NCBI RefSeq assembly: GCF_018390605.1
Contig: NZ_JAHBGD010000019.1
Span: 259,031 to 323,030, forward strand
From: Ancylobacter defluvii
GTDB lineage: Bacteria; Pseudomonadota; Alphaproteobacteria; Rhizobiales; Xanthobacteraceae
Direction of reading: 5' to 3'
Length of the DNA: 64,000 nt
Of the stretch, positions 33,881 to 43,082 are shown one piece after another (position 1 is the stretch's first letter; every line of letters starts with the position of its first letter). Under the pieces are notes generated by a model. It saw nothing but the letters and a program-made list of their open reading frames with translations. It ran no database searches and was not told the DNA's origin. A program made the position numbers and the translations under genes.

Positions 33881-34231
33881 CTATTCCAGGCCGATCGCGT
33901 CGCGGGCCTTGGCCAGCGCCTGATGACAGGCGTCGGAATCCTCGCGCTCGTCGGCCGCGCGGGCCTTGTCGAGCTCGGCCTGCGCCTTTTCAGGGGCGAC
34001 GCCCTCGCCCAGCTCGGCCTCGGTCTGCGCGAGGCCGCCGGGGGTGGGCTCGTGGCTCAGCGTCGCATCTTCGCTCTCCGGCGCGCTCGGGCCATTGGCG
34101 GCGAGATCGGCGATCAGCCGGTCGAGCGCCTCCTGCGTCGAGACGATGTCCTGCGTGCAGGGGCCGGCCAGCGCGGCCGGAGCCGATACCAGCAAGAGGG
34201 CGACGATGAACGGGGCGGCTTTCAGGCTCAT
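33881..34231 (-). CDS. Small secreted hypothetical protein
   Basis: The 116-residue protein has a signal peptide (MSLKAAPFIVALLLVSAPAALA, cleavage near residue 22). The acidic mature part (QDIVSTQEALDRLIADLAAN, and a C-terminal ACHQALAKARDAIGLE) is probably helical, with two Cys. It is oriented away from the lipid A cluster and convergent with the YoaK gene. I do not recognise the family. Confidence 0.7.
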   Translation of the reverse strand: MSLKAAPFIVALLLVSAPAALAGPCTQDIVSTQEALDRLIADLAANGPSAPESEDATLSHEPTPGGLAQTEAELGEGVAPEKAQAELDKARAADEREDSDACHQALAKARDAIGLE

Positions 34232-34388
34232 GACATCCTTCCCTCGGCGGACCCGCGAACGGAATCAGCCCACCGGTGGCGGCATTCTAGCAAAGTCTTC
34301 CGCCCGGTATCGAGGCCAAGCATGAGCTGCAACCACCATGGAGCCATCACGAAGCCCCGGCGTCGGCACGGCACCCGCCCATGCGGGC

Positions 34389-34985
34389 TCAGTCGCGGGC
34401 GCTCAGCTCGCGCTCGCCGCGATGGACCGGCGGCGAGGCGGCCGGGCGCCCGGCGGCGCGGCGCTTGAACATCGCCGGCCGGCGATACCGCAGCACGCCG
34501 CGCCCGCGCCGGCGCAGCTGCGCCTCGCCGATGACCAGCCGCCCCAGGGTCGGATAGGCGGCGGCATGCGTGCCGGCGGCATCGGTGATCAGCATCGGCA
34601 GGCCGAGCAGCCCGCTCCAGAACCGCCATTCGGCGACCACGTCGTCGACATGCGGGGCGCTGTACAGCGTCACCGACAGCTCGACATCGTCATGCACCAG
34701 CACCACCGCGACGCCGTCATCCTCGCCCTCGGGATCGAGCAGGGCAATGGCGAGGCCGCGATAGCGCGAATATTCGATTGCCGCCCGCAGCGGCAGGCCG
34801 CCGAGCCGGCGGCGCAGCACCACATGGCCCGGATGCAGCTCGACGCGACGGCCGTCGCCATCGGCGCCGGCGTCGGCGGTGTCGAACACCACCGGCCAGC
34901 CCGCGCCGCCGATCGGCCACGCGAGCGAAACATAGTCGTAAGATGAAACCGGAGGCCGAGCCTCCGTCGCGCATTGACGCCTCAT
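34389..34985 (-). CDS. Hypothetical protein, DUF6101-like
   Basis: The 198-residue soluble protein has an N-terminal region with RVELHPGHVVLRRRLGGLPL, a central VVLVHDDVELSVTLYSA, and HVDDVVAEWRFWSGLLGLPM followed by an Arg-rich tail RRRGRGVLRYRRPA. This order is familiar from the alphaproteobacterial DUF6101 family; the assignment is from memory and unverified. Its gene is divergent from the cysQ-waaA cluster, separated by 238 bases. Confidence 0.55.
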   Translation of the reverse strand: MRRQCATEARPPVSSYDYVSLAWPIGGAGWPVVFDTADAGADGDGRRVELHPGHVVLRRRLGGLPLRAAIEYSRYRGLAIALLDPEGEDDGVAVVLVHDDVELSVTLYSAPHVDDVVAEWRFWSGLLGLPMLITDAAGTHAAAYPTLGRLVIGEAQLRRRGRGVLRYRRPAMFKRRAAGRPAASPPVHRGERELSARD

Positions 34986-35223
34986 GGTTCTCCCCGCCGG
35001 TTTTTCGACTTTGCTGTCCCGGTCGTGGGCTGAACCCTAGGCTGGCCCCTGTCGCTTCCGGCTTAAGGGACATGGTTGATCGTTTCTTTGCCGCGCCAAT
35101 CGCCGTCCATGCTTGACGGAATCTTGCCGAAACGCGCGCAATCCTGCCAATGCGCATGCGCCGCACCTCAGCCATGCATCGTCACGCTTGCGTCTGGCGC
35201 GTGCTAAGCCTAATTCGCTGTTG

Positions 35224-36042
35224 ATGGATCTTTCCTCGCCCCGCAACCCGATCGCCGTGCCGCCCGATGCCGGCGCGGTCGCCGAGCAGCTCGCCGCCGT
35301 CGTGGTGGAAGCGGGCGGCGTGGCGCGCGACATGTTCGCCCGCGGCATCACCTCCTGGTCGAAGCACAACGACTCTCCGGTCACCGATGCCGATATCGCC
35401 GTCGACACCCTGCTCAAGCAGAAGCTCGGCGCCCTCGCCCCCGACTATGGCTGGCTGTCGGAGGAGACGGCGGACATGCCGGCCCGGCTGGAGCGGCGGC
35501 GGGTGTGGATCGTCGATCCCATCGACGGCACCCGCGCCTTCATGGCCGGCGGGCCGGATTGGGCGGTAGCGGCGGCACTGGTGGAGGATGGAAGGCCGAT
35601 CGCCGGCGCCCTGTTCGCCCCGGTGACGCAGGAACTGTTCCTGGCGGCAGTGGGATGCGGCGCCACCCGCAACGGTGCCCCGATCCGCGCCTCGAACGCG
35701 CACGCCGTCGCCGGCGCCCGTGCCGACGGCCCGGCGCACTGGCTGTCGCGGGTCGACCGCGCCGGCATGCTCGCCCGGGTGCCGCGCATCCGTTCGCTCG
35801 CCCTGCGCATCGCCAGGGTGGCCACCGGCGAGCTCGATGCCGCCTTTGCCGCGCCCAACGGCAATGATTGGGACCTTGCCGCCGCCGACCTTTTGGTGCA
35901 CGAAGCAGGGGGCCGGTTGACCGACCTCGACGGCCTCCAGCTGATCTACAACGCTCCTGTGCCTCGGCACGGCGCTCTGGTTTCCGCGGGCGCTGGGCTG
36001 CACCCGTCGGTGATGGACGCGGCCCGCCGGGACGAGGAATGA
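35224..36042 (+). CDS. Inositol monophosphatase-family enzyme, CysQ-like
   Basis: The 272-residue protein has the Mg-dependent phosphatase motifs SEET (near residue 80), VDPIDGTRAF (near residue 98) and GNDWDLAAADLLVHEAGG (near residue 215). CysQ members hydrolyse 3'-phosphoadenosine 5'-phosphate; inositol monophosphatases act on inositol phosphates. The synteny (followed by DUF4170, acyltransferase, waaA and lpxK) is that of the Hyphomicrobiales CysQ/IMPase gene. The ATG at 35224 is the best of several in-frame starts, judged by where homology begins. Confidence 0.85.
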   Translation: MDLSSPRNPIAVPPDAGAVAEQLAAVVVEAGGVARDMFARGITSWSKHNDSPVTDADIAVDTLLKQKLGALAPDYGWLSEETADMPARLERRRVWIVDPIDGTRAFMAGGPDWAVAAALVEDGRPIAGALFAPVTQELFLAAVGCGATRNGAPIRASNAHAVAGARADGPAHWLSRVDRAGMLARVPRIRSLALRIARVATGELDAAFAAPNGNDWDLAAADLLVHEAGGRLTDLDGLQLIYNAPVPRHGALVSAGAGLHPSVMDAARRDEE

Positions 36043-36054
36043 CATAGGAATCCG

Positions 36055-36306
36055 ATGGCAATGGCTGACAGCGCGACGAGCCCCCAGCTTCTCCACCTCG
36101 TCTTCGGCGGCGAGCTCGACAGCATCGACGGGGTGACCTTCAAGGATCTCGACGGCCTCGATGTCGTCGGCATCTTTCCGAATTACGCCACCGCCCACGT
36201 GGCGTGGAAGGCCAAGGCGCAGCAGACCGTCGACAACGCCCAGATGCGCTATTTCATCGTCCACCTGCACCGGCTGCTCGACCCCGACACCACTGCGAAG
36301 AACTGA
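36055..36306 (+). CDS. DUF4170 family protein
   Basis: The 83-residue protein contains HLVFGGELDSIDGVTFKDL and YATAHVAWKAKAQQTVDNA, then RYFIVHLHRLLDP, matching the DUF4170 family found next to lipid A genes in alphaproteobacteria. A start at 36061 is also possible. It follows the CysQ-like gene by 12 bases and precedes the acyltransferase by 17, consistent with one operon. Its role is unknown. Confidence 0.85.
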   Translation: MAMADSATSPQLLHLVFGGELDSIDGVTFKDLDGLDVVGIFPNYATAHVAWKAKAQQTVDNAQMRYFIVHLHRLLDPDTTAKN

Positions 36307-36323
36307 CGGACAGCATCGGTCCC

Positions 36324-37091
36324 ATGTGGCGTAAGCTGCGACGCTCGCAGGCCGTCCGCACCCTTCTCGGGCGCGGAATGGCCTCTTATCTGCGCTTGGT
36401 CTGGCGCTCCTCCCGGGTGGTGATGGAGCCGGCGAACCTGCATGAGCTCGCCGACCAGCAGCTGCCGATGATCCTCACCTTCTGGCACGGCCAGCATTTC
36501 CTCACGCCGTTCCTGGTGAAGCCGCATCACCGTGCCAAGGTGATGATCTCGCGCTCGCGCGATGCCGACGTGAACGCCATCGCCGCCGAGGCGCTCGGCA
36601 TCGGCACGGTGCGCGGTTCGGGCGCGCAGGGGCGCAACTTTCACGAAAAGGGCGGCCTCAACGCCACCATGGAGATGATCCGCAACCTCCAGGAGGGCTG
36701 CAACGTCGCCATGACCGCCGACGTGCCGAAGATCTCGCGCGTCGTCGGCCTCGGCGTCGTCACCATCGCCAAGCATGCCGGCCGGCCGATCTATCCGGTG
36801 GCGATCGCCACCTCCAACCGCATCCTGGCCAAGAGCTGGGACAAGGCGGCGATCCACCTGCCGTTCGGCCGCGCCGCCGTGGTCGCCGGCGAGGGCGTGC
36901 GGGTGCCGGCCGATGCCGACGCCGAGACGCTGGAGGCCGCCCGCCGCGAGGTGCAGCGCCAGCTCGAGGAGATCACCGCCCGCGCCGAGGCGCTGGTCGG
37001 CCGCCCTTCCGCCGGCTCCCGCGCCGGCAGCGCCGAAGACGGCGCCGGCAGCTCCGCCGGCGGCGTCCACACCGGCAGCCTCAATGCCTAG
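36324..37091 (+). CDS. Lysophospholipid/lipid A-type acyltransferase (DUF374)
   Basis: About 255 residues with the DUF374 acyltransferase layout: ILTFWHGQHF (the H-containing acceptor motif), SRSRDADVNAIAAEALGIG, and FHEKGGLNATMEMIRNLQEG. A C-terminal Ser/Gly-rich tail is probably disordered. It most likely adds an acyl chain to lipid A or another outer-membrane lipid. Its stop overlaps the waaA start. Start ATG 36324 directly follows the DUF4170 gene. Confidence 0.85.
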   Translation: MWRKLRRSQAVRTLLGRGMASYLRLVWRSSRVVMEPANLHELADQQLPMILTFWHGQHFLTPFLVKPHHRAKVMISRSRDADVNAIAAEALGIGTVRGSGAQGRNFHEKGGLNATMEMIRNLQEGCNVAMTADVPKISRVVGLGVVTIAKHAGRPIYPVAIATSNRILAKSWDKAAIHLPFGRAAVVAGEGVRVPADADAETLEAARREVQRQLEEITARAEALVGRPSAGSRAGSAEDGAGSSAGGVHTGSLNA

Positions 37092-38385
37092 GCGCCGGGC
37101 GACGCTGCTCATCCATCTCTACCGCCTCCTCACCTGGCTGGCCTCGCCCTTCGCGCGGCTGCTGCTCGCCGGCCGGCTGCGGCGCGGCAAGGAGGATCCC
37201 GCCCGCCTCGCCGAGCGCTTCGGCCGCGCCTCGCGCCCGCGCCCCAAGGGGCCGCTGGTCTGGCTGCACGGCGCCAGCGTCGGCGAGATCATCGCCATCA
37301 TGCCGCTGATGGACCGGCTGCGCGCCCTCGGCTTCAAGGTGCTGCTCACCTCCGGCACGGTGACGTCGGCGCGCCTTGCCGCCACCCGCCTGCCGCCGGA
37401 CGTGGTGCACCAGTTCGTGCCGCTGGATTCGCCGGCGTTCATGCGCCGCTTCCTCAAGCACTGGCGGCCGGACCTGGTGCTGCTGGTCGAATCCGAGCTG
37501 TGGCCGAACCTGCTTCTCGAGGTCGGCCGGCGCCGGGTGCCGCTGGTGCTGGTCAATGCCCGCATGTCGGAGCGCTCCTTCGCGCAGTGGAGCCGGCTGC
37601 CGAAAAGCGTCGCCGCGCTGCTCGCCCATGTCGACCTGTGCCTGGCGCAGGGCCCGCAGGATGCCGAGCGGCTCGGCGCGCTCGGCGCGGCGCGGGTCAC
37701 CCCGATCGGCAACCTCAAATTCGACGCGCCGCCGCCGCCGGTCGACCTGGTCGCCTTCGACGCCCTGCGCGCCGCCACCGCCGGCCGGCAGGTGATGGTG
37801 GCGGCCTCCACCCATCCGGGCGAGGAGGCGATGGTGGTGGAGGCGCACGGCATGCTGGTGCGCCAGCTGCCGGACCTGCTCACCATCATCGCCCCGCGCC
37901 ATCCCGAGCGCGGCCGCGAGGTGATCGGCGTCGCCACCGAGGCCGGCTGCCCGGCGGTGCTGCGCTCGGACGGCTACCTGCCGGACCGGGGAACGCAGAT
38001 CTATGTCGCCGATACCATCGGCGAGCTCGGCCTGTTCTACCGGCTGGCGCCGGTGGCGCTGCTGGGCGGTTCGCTGATCCGCCATGGCGGCCAGAATCCC
38101 ATCGAGCCGGTCAAGCTCGACGCGGCGATCCTGCACGGCCCGCATGTCGCCAATTTCGCCGCGCTCTATGCTCAGCTCGACGCCGCCGGCGGCGCGGTGC
38201 CGGTCGTCGATGCCGACTCGCTGGCGGCGAGCGCCGCGACGCTGATCGGCGATGGCGCGGTCCGCCGCCGCATGCTGGCGGCGGCGCAGGCGACCATCGC
38301 CACGCTGGGCGGTGCGCTGGAACGCACGCTCGCCGCCATCGATCCCTATCTGGTGCAGATCCGGCTGGAGCGGCACCCGTCATGA
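37084..38385 (+). CDS. waaA: 3-deoxy-D-manno-octulosonic acid transferase
   Basis: The 433-residue protein has an N-terminal hydrophobic anchor, then GT-B glycosyltransferase domains with the WaaA landmarks LVWLHGASVGE, LVESELWPNLL and the C-terminal GGSLIRHGGQNPIEP. It transfers Kdo from CMP-Kdo to lipid IVA at the inner membrane. Its ATG overlaps the acyltransferase stop by 8 bases and it is followed by lpxK, a well-conserved order for lipid A synthesis. Confidence 0.94.
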   Translation: MPRRRATLLIHLYRLLTWLASPFARLLLAGRLRRGKEDPARLAERFGRASRPRPKGPLVWLHGASVGEIIAIMPLMDRLRALGFKVLLTSGTVTSARLAATRLPPDVVHQFVPLDSPAFMRRFLKHWRPDLVLLVESELWPNLLLEVGRRRVPLVLVNARMSERSFAQWSRLPKSVAALLAHVDLCLAQGPQDAERLGALGAARVTPIGNLKFDAPPPPVDLVAFDALRAATAGRQVMVAASTHPGEEAMVVEAHGMLVRQLPDLLTIIAPRHPERGREVIGVATEAGCPAVLRSDGYLPDRGTQIYVADTIGELGLFYRLAPVALLGGSLIRHGGQNPIEPVKLDAAILHGPHVANFAALYAQLDAAGGAVPVVDADSLAASAATLIGDGAVRRRMLAAAQATIATLGGALERTLAAIDPYLVQIRLERHPS

Positions 38386-38439
38386 CGCGCCCAGTTCGCC
38401 TCCCCGCCGTCCTCACCTCGCCCCGCAGGAGCTGAGGCG

Positions 38440-39450
38440 ATGCGCGCACCCTCCTTCTGGTGGCAACCCGAACGGAGCCTGGCGGCGCATCTCCTCTCGC
38501 CCCTCGGCAGCCTCGTCGGCGGCGTCGCCGCCCGTCGCATGCGTCAGCCGGGGATCAGCCTCGGCGTGCCGGTGATCTGCATCGGCAATCCCACCGTCGG
38601 CGGCGCCGGCAAGACCCCGACCGCGCTCTATCTCGCCCGCCGCATCGCCCGCAAGGGCCACCGGCCGTCGATCCTGACGCGGGGCTATGGCGGGCGCGTC
38701 GAGGGACCGCTTCAGGTCGATCCGGTTAGGCACCGTGCCCTCGACGTTGGCGACGAGCCGCTGCTGCTCGCCACCGTCGCCCCGACCTATGTCGCCCGCG
38801 AGCGGCCGCACGGCCTCGCCATGGCCGTCGCCGACGGCGCCGACGTGGTGCTGATGGATGACGGCTTCCAGAACCCCTCGGTGCAGAAGACGCTCTCCAT
38901 CCTGGTGGTCGATGCCGCCGTCGGCATCGGCAACGGGCTGTGCGTGCCCGCCGGGCCGCTGCGCGCCCCGCTCGCGCCGCAGCTCGCCCGCGCGCAGGCG
39001 GTGCTGGTGGTCGGCGAGGGCGAGGCCGGCGCCGATGTGGCGCGGCTGGCGCGTGCGGCCGGCCTCGCCGTGCTCACCGGCCGGCTGGCGCCGAATGCGG
39101 CGGTGATGGCTCGGCTGATCGGCCGGCGGGTTCTCGCCTTTGCCGGCATCGGCCGGCCGGAGAAATTCTTCGCCACGCTGCGCGGCCTCGGCGTCGCCTC
39201 GGTGGCCACCCGCGCCTTTCCCGACCATCACCCTTTCAACGCCAGCGACATCGCGGCGCTGGTCGAACGGGCGGCGGCGGACGATCTGATGCCGGTGACG
39301 ACGGAAAAGGACGCCGTGCGCCTCACCGCCACGCCGGAAGGCCGGGACCTGCTGCGCGCCAGCGTCGTGCTGCCGGTGCAGCTGGTGCTGGAGGAGGAGA
39401 GCGTGGTGGCGCTCGACCGTCTGGTGGCGCGGCTGTTCGTCGACGGCTGA
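38440..39450 (+). CDS. lpxK: Tetraacyldisaccharide 4'-kinase
   Basis: The 336-residue protein has the LpxK P-loop PTVGGAGKTPTAL near residue 50, RPSILTRGYGGR and LMDDGFQNPSVQK. A basic N-terminus with a short hydrophobic segment anchors it to the inner membrane. It phosphorylates the lipid A disaccharide at 4'. It sits 54 bases after waaA in the same orientation. Confidence 0.95.
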   Translation: MRAPSFWWQPERSLAAHLLSPLGSLVGGVAARRMRQPGISLGVPVICIGNPTVGGAGKTPTALYLARRIARKGHRPSILTRGYGGRVEGPLQVDPVRHRALDVGDEPLLLATVAPTYVARERPHGLAMAVADGADVVLMDDGFQNPSVQKTLSILVVDAAVGIGNGLCVPAGPLRAPLAPQLARAQAVLVVGEGEAGADVARLARAAGLAVLTGRLAPNAAVMARLIGRRVLAFAGIGRPEKFFATLRGLGVASVATRAFPDHHPFNASDIAALVERAAADDLMPVTTEKDAVRLTATPEGRDLLRASVVLPVQLVLEEESVVALDRLVARLFVDG

Positions 39451-39496
39451 GCCGCGGCGAAGCGGCCGGACCGTCCATGCCGGCGCGCCGGAAGGA

Positions 39497-39733
39497 TCAG
39501 GCGCTGGTGGAATCGCCGCGCAGGCGGCCGGGATGCAGGCGGGTCAACACCGCCTCGGGGCTGAAATAGGCTTCCTGCAGGTCGACGCTCCAGTAGCGCA
39601 GTTCGTCGAGCGGGATCGGCTGGCCGGTCACGGCGCAGCGCACGAAGGTGCCGGGGCGCACCACCCGGAAATCGCCGTCGAGATAACGCAACTCGGCCTC
39701 GCCGGATGCGGAAAACCGTTCGAAGCGGTTCAT
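39497..39733 (-). CDS. DUF2093 family protein
   Basis: The 78-residue protein begins MNRFERFSASGEAELRYLDG and contains RVVRPGTFVRCAVTGQPIPL and LRYWSVDLQEAYFSPEAVL, matching the DUF2093 family of alphaproteobacteria. No signal or membrane segment. It is convergent with lpxK and lies downstream of xseA on the reverse strand. Its function is unknown. A start at 39781 would add 16 residues not expected for the family. Confidence 0.88.
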   Translation of the reverse strand: MNRFERFSASGEAELRYLDGDFRVVRPGTFVRCAVTGQPIPLDELRYWSVDLQEAYFSPEAVLTRLHPGRLRGDSTSA

Positions 39734-39856
39734 CGTCGTCCCAAATCCTGTCTGGCCGCCCTCACGGGCGACATTAGCCAATACCGCCCCGCATCGACAA
39801 GCCGGAAGCCGGCTTCACGGGGCAACTGCTTATTGGAGCCTCATCGCTCTCCCGTC

Positions 39857-39878
39857 CATCGGGTGCCGTCACCCGATG
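39857..39878 (-). terminator. Hairpin just downstream of xseA
   Basis: CATCGGGT and ACCCGATG form a perfect 8-bp stem with a 6-base loop, about 10 bases past the xseA stop. It has no U tract; it may end xseA transcripts with a cofactor or separate it from DUF2093. Confidence 0.4.
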
Positions 39879-39888
39879 CGGCAAGGCT

Positions 39889-41478
39889 CTAATCGTCGAA
39901 CAAGGTGGGCTGCGCCGGCGGGTTCGGCAAGGTTTTCGTCTCCGCCTTGGCGCCCCGCCCGCGCGTCGCCCGCTTCGACGGCGGGCTGGGCGGGCGGGTC
40001 GCGGTGGGTGGCGGCGCATCCGGGCCTCGTTCGCCGGCCACCGCGCCCACATGCCCGTCGGCGAACTCGATATCCAGCCCCTGCCCGCTGGCGATGGCGG
40101 CGGCGCTGCGCAGCGGCTGGCCATCGGCGGCGCGCACCAGCGCGAAGCCCCGTGCGAGCACCCCACGATAGGACAGCGCGCCCATCAGCTTGCCGATGGC
40201 GTCGAGCCGGCGGCCCCGTTCGGCAAGCAAGCGCCGCCACGCCGGATCGAGCCGCGCATGCTGGCCCTCGAATCGCTCGCGGGCACGGTGGATGCGCTCG
40301 CGATGCGCATTGGCATTGGCACGCAGCGCCGCGTCGAGCCGGCCGGCGACCAGCGTGAAGCGCTCGCGCCGGCCCGCCACCAGCTGGGTGAGCCGGTGCG
40401 GGGAGAGCCGCCCCTCGGCGCGGGTGAGCTGAAGCCGATGCGCCGCCGCATTGGCCTTCAATGCCCGCGGCAGCCGCCCGGCCGCCAGGTCCAGCCGCTG
40501 GCGCGGCACCGCGAGCAGCGTGTCGGCGCTTGGCAGCAACCGGGCGAGGCTGCGCAGATCGGCACGCCGGCGCTCGCCGGCGCGGGCCATGGTCGCGGAA
40601 AGCCGTGCCCCGCCGGCCTGGATCGCCGCGAGCAGCTCGCCGCGCACCGGCACCGCCATCTCGGCGGCGGCGGTAGGCGTCGGCGCGCGCACATCGGCGG
40701 CGAAGTCGATCAGCGTCACATCGGTCTCGTGGCCGACGGCGGAGATCAGCGGGATGGCGCTCTCCGCCGCCGCCCGCACCACCGCCTCGTCGGAAAAGCC
40801 GAGCAGGTCCTCCAGCGAACCGCCGCCGCGGGCGACGATCAGCACGTCCGGGCGCGGGATCGGCCCGCCGGGCTCCAGCGCGTTGAAGCCACGAATGGCG
40901 GCGGCGACTTCCGGCCCGCAGGTATCCCCCTGCACCCGCACCGGCCACACCAGCACGCGGCGCGGGAAACGGTCCGACAGGCGGTGCAGGATGTCGCGGA
41001 TCACCGCCCCGGTCGGCGAGGTGACGACGCCGATGACGCGCGGCAGGAAGGGCGGCCGGCGCTTGCGTTCGGGTGCGAACAGACCCTCGGCGGCCAGCCG
41101 GCGCTTGCGCTCCTCCAGCATCGCCATGATGGCGCCGGCGCCGGCATATTCCAGCTGCTCGATGACGATCTGATAGGAGGATTTGCCGGGAAAGGTGGTG
41201 ATGCGCCCGATGGCGACCACCTCCAGCCCTTCCTCGGGCTTGAGCTTCAGCCGCGAGAAGCTGGTCTTCCACACCACGGCGTCGAGCCGGGCATTGGTGT
41301 CCTTCAGGCTGAAATAGGCATGGCCGGAGGAGTGCGGCCCGCGATAGCCGGAAATCTCGCCGCGCACCCGCACATGGCCGAAGGCATCCTCCACCGTGCG
41401 CTTGAGCGCGCCGGAGAGCTCGGAGACCGTCCAGTCGGGCTGGTTGGAGACGGGCGATTCGGTGATGAGATCGGACAT
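39889..41478 (-). CDS. xseA: Exodeoxyribonuclease VII large subunit
   Basis: About 529 residues. An N-terminal OB-fold DNA-binding domain (about 20-115: [12 protein letters not shown] and DAVVWKTSF) is followed by the catalytic region with [14 protein letters not shown] and [19 protein letters not shown], then a coiled-coil C-terminal half. With XseB it degrades single-stranded DNA. Start MSDLITES at 41478 is preferred; a longer frame begins at 41586 and lacks homology. The small subunit gene is not in the window. Confidence 0.95.
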   Translation of the reverse strand: MSDLITESPVSNQPDWTVSELSGALKRTVEDAFGHVRVRGEISGYRGPHSSGHAYFSLKDTNARLDAVVWKTSFSRLKLKPEEGLEVVAIGRITTFPGKSSYQIVIEQLEYAGAGAIMAMLEERKRRLAAEGLFAPERKRRPPFLPRVIGVVTSPTGAVIRDILHRLSDRFPRRVLVWPVRVQGDTCGPEVAAAIRGFNALEPGGPIPRPDVLIVARGGGSLEDLLGFSDEAVVRAAAESAIPLISAVGHETDVTLIDFAADVRAPTPTAAAEMAVPVRGELLAAIQAGGARLSATMARAGERRRADLRSLARLLPSADTLLAVPRQRLDLAAGRLPRALKANAAAHRLQLTRAEGRLSPHRLTQLVAGRRERFTLVAGRLDAALRANANAHRERIHRARERFEGQHARLDPAWRRLLAERGRRLDAIGKLMGALSYRGVLARGFALVRAADGQPLRSAAAIASGQGLDIEFADGHVGAVAGERGPDAPPPTATRPPSPPSKRATRGRGAKAETKTLPNPPAQPTLFDD

Positions 41479-41525
41479 GCGCCTGTCATAGCCGGTTTGA
41501 CCGCAAGCCGAAAACCGGGTGGCAT

Positions 41526-41544
41526 GTGTCAACTGTTCTGACAC
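41526..41544. promoter_or_regulatory. Short inverted repeat in the xseA-VOC spacer
   Basis: GTGTCA and TGACAC arms are separated by 7 bases, about 33 bases upstream of the VOC gene start and within the divergent promoter region. It could be an operator; no regulator is suggested. Confidence 0.25.
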
Positions 41545-41576
41545 CTTGCGGACTCTCGCGGACAAGGAGGAGACCC

Positions 41577-41966
41577 ATGCCGACATCCGTCCTGCCGTTC
41601 CTGATGTTCCAGGGCGAGGCCGAGGCCGCGCTTGCCTTCTATCTCGCGGTCTTCCCCGACGCCCATATCGACGAGGTGAGGGAGAATCCCGCCACCGACG
41701 CCATGCCCGCCTCGAAGCTCACGCGCCTGACCCTGCACGGACAGTCGGTGCTCGTCTTCGACAGTCCCGTGAAGCACGGCTTCGGCTTCACGCCGTCCTT
41801 CTCCTTCTTCGTCACCTGCGAGAGCGAGGAGGAGGTGCGCCGGCTCTCCGACATGCTGAAGCAGGACGGGGCCGAGATGATGCCGGCGGGTTCTTACGGT
41901 TTCAGCACGCTGTTCGCCTGGGTAAGCGACCGTTTCGGTGTTTCCTGGCAGCTCAATTGCCCCTGA
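41577..41966 (+). CDS. VOC-superfamily protein (PhnB/3-demethylubiquinone-type)
   Basis: The 129-residue protein opens [19 protein letters not shown] and has two beta-alpha-beta-beta-beta halves, with [20 protein letters not shown] at the end, typical of PhnB-like VOC domains. Most of this subgroup lack a clear metal site and the function is unknown. AAGGAGGAG lies 7 bases before the ATG. It is divergent from xseA and convergent with nothing nearby. Confidence 0.85.
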   Translation: MPTSVLPFLMFQGEAEAALAFYLAVFPDAHIDEVRENPATDAMPASKLTRLTLHGQSVLVFDSPVKHGFGFTPSFSFFVTCESEEEVRRLSDMLKQDGAEMMPAGSYGFSTLFAWVSDRFGVSWQLNCP

Positions 41967-42050
41967 CAGTCGCCGCTCCTCCACCGCCTTGATCGCCGCC
42001 CCCGCAGCCACTAGGTTGCGCGCGATTTTCCGCCAACCGGCCGAGCCTCC

Positions 42051-42992
42051 ATGATCGATCCCGCGCTGCCGCCCCATATGCGACCCGACCGGTCGTTCCA
42101 GGGCCTCATCCTCGCCTTGCACGCCTTCTGGGCGGACAAGGGCTGCGTCGTCTTGCAGCCCTACGACATGGAAGTCGGCGCCGGCACCTTCCATCCGGCG
42201 ACCACGCTGCGCGCGCTCGGGCCGAAGCATTGGAAGGCCGCCTATGTGCAGCCCTCCCGCCGTCCCAAGGATGGGCGCTATGGCGAGAACCCCAACCGGC
42301 TCCAGCATTATTACCAGTATCAGGTGATCCTGAAGCCCTCGCCGGCCGATCTTCAGGATCTCTATCTCGCCTCGTTGGAGGCCATCGGCATCGATCTGAA
42401 GCTGCACGACGTGCGCTTCGTCGAGGACGATTGGGAGAGCCCGACGCTCGGCGCCTGGGGCCTCGGCTGGGAGTGCTGGTGCGACGGCATGGAAGTCTCG
42501 CAGTTCACTTACTTTCAGCAGGTGGCCGGCATCGAATGCGCGCCGGTGTCCGGCGAGCTCACCTACGGGCTGGAACGCCTCGCCATGTATGTGCAGGGGG
42601 TCGAGAACGTCTACGACCTCAACTTCAACGGCCGCGAGGGAGACGAGAAGGTCACCTATGGCGACGTGTTCCTGCAGGCCGAGAAGGAATATTCCCGGCA
42701 TAATTTCGAGCACGCCGACACCGCCATGCTGCTGGAGCAGTTCCGCATGGCCGAGAGCGCGGCGGCGAAATATCTCGAGGCAGGCTGGAGCGACGACAAG
42801 TCCCGCCACCTGATGGCCCAGCCCGCCTATGACCAGTGCATCAAGGCGAGCCATGTGTTCAACCTGCTCGACGCGCGCGGGGTGATCTCGGTCACCGAGC
42901 GCCAGAGCTACATCCTGCGGGTGCGCGAGCTGGCGAAAGCCTGCGGCGCCGCCTGGCTGGCGACGGAGGCCGGCGGCACCCCCGCCGCCTGA
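42051..42992 (+). CDS. glyQ: Glycyl-tRNA synthetase alpha subunit
   Basis: The 313-residue subunit has the bacterial GlyQ opening [18 protein letters not shown], the class II motif 2 region [16 protein letters not shown], and [15 protein letters not shown] motif [16 protein letters not shown]. With GlyS it makes the alpha2beta2 enzyme that charges tRNA-Gly. It precedes glyS by 90 bases in the usual order. Confidence 0.97.
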   Translation: MIDPALPPHMRPDRSFQGLILALHAFWADKGCVVLQPYDMEVGAGTFHPATTLRALGPKHWKAAYVQPSRRPKDGRYGENPNRLQHYYQYQVILKPSPADLQDLYLASLEAIGIDLKLHDVRFVEDDWESPTLGAWGLGWECWCDGMEVSQFTYFQQVAGIECAPVSGELTYGLERLAMYVQGVENVYDLNFNGREGDEKVTYGDVFLQAEKEYSRHNFEHADTAMLLEQFRMAESAAAKYLEAGWSDDKSRHLMAQPAYDQCIKASHVFNLLDARGVISVTERQSYILRVRELAKACGAAWLATEAGGTPAA

Positions 42993-43082
42993 TCCGCAGG
43001 CGGCACCGACGACACCCGAACCTTCCTTTGCGCGGCGGCGCCTCCCCAGCGCCCCGCCTCCTCGAACCATCCGACGTGGCCC

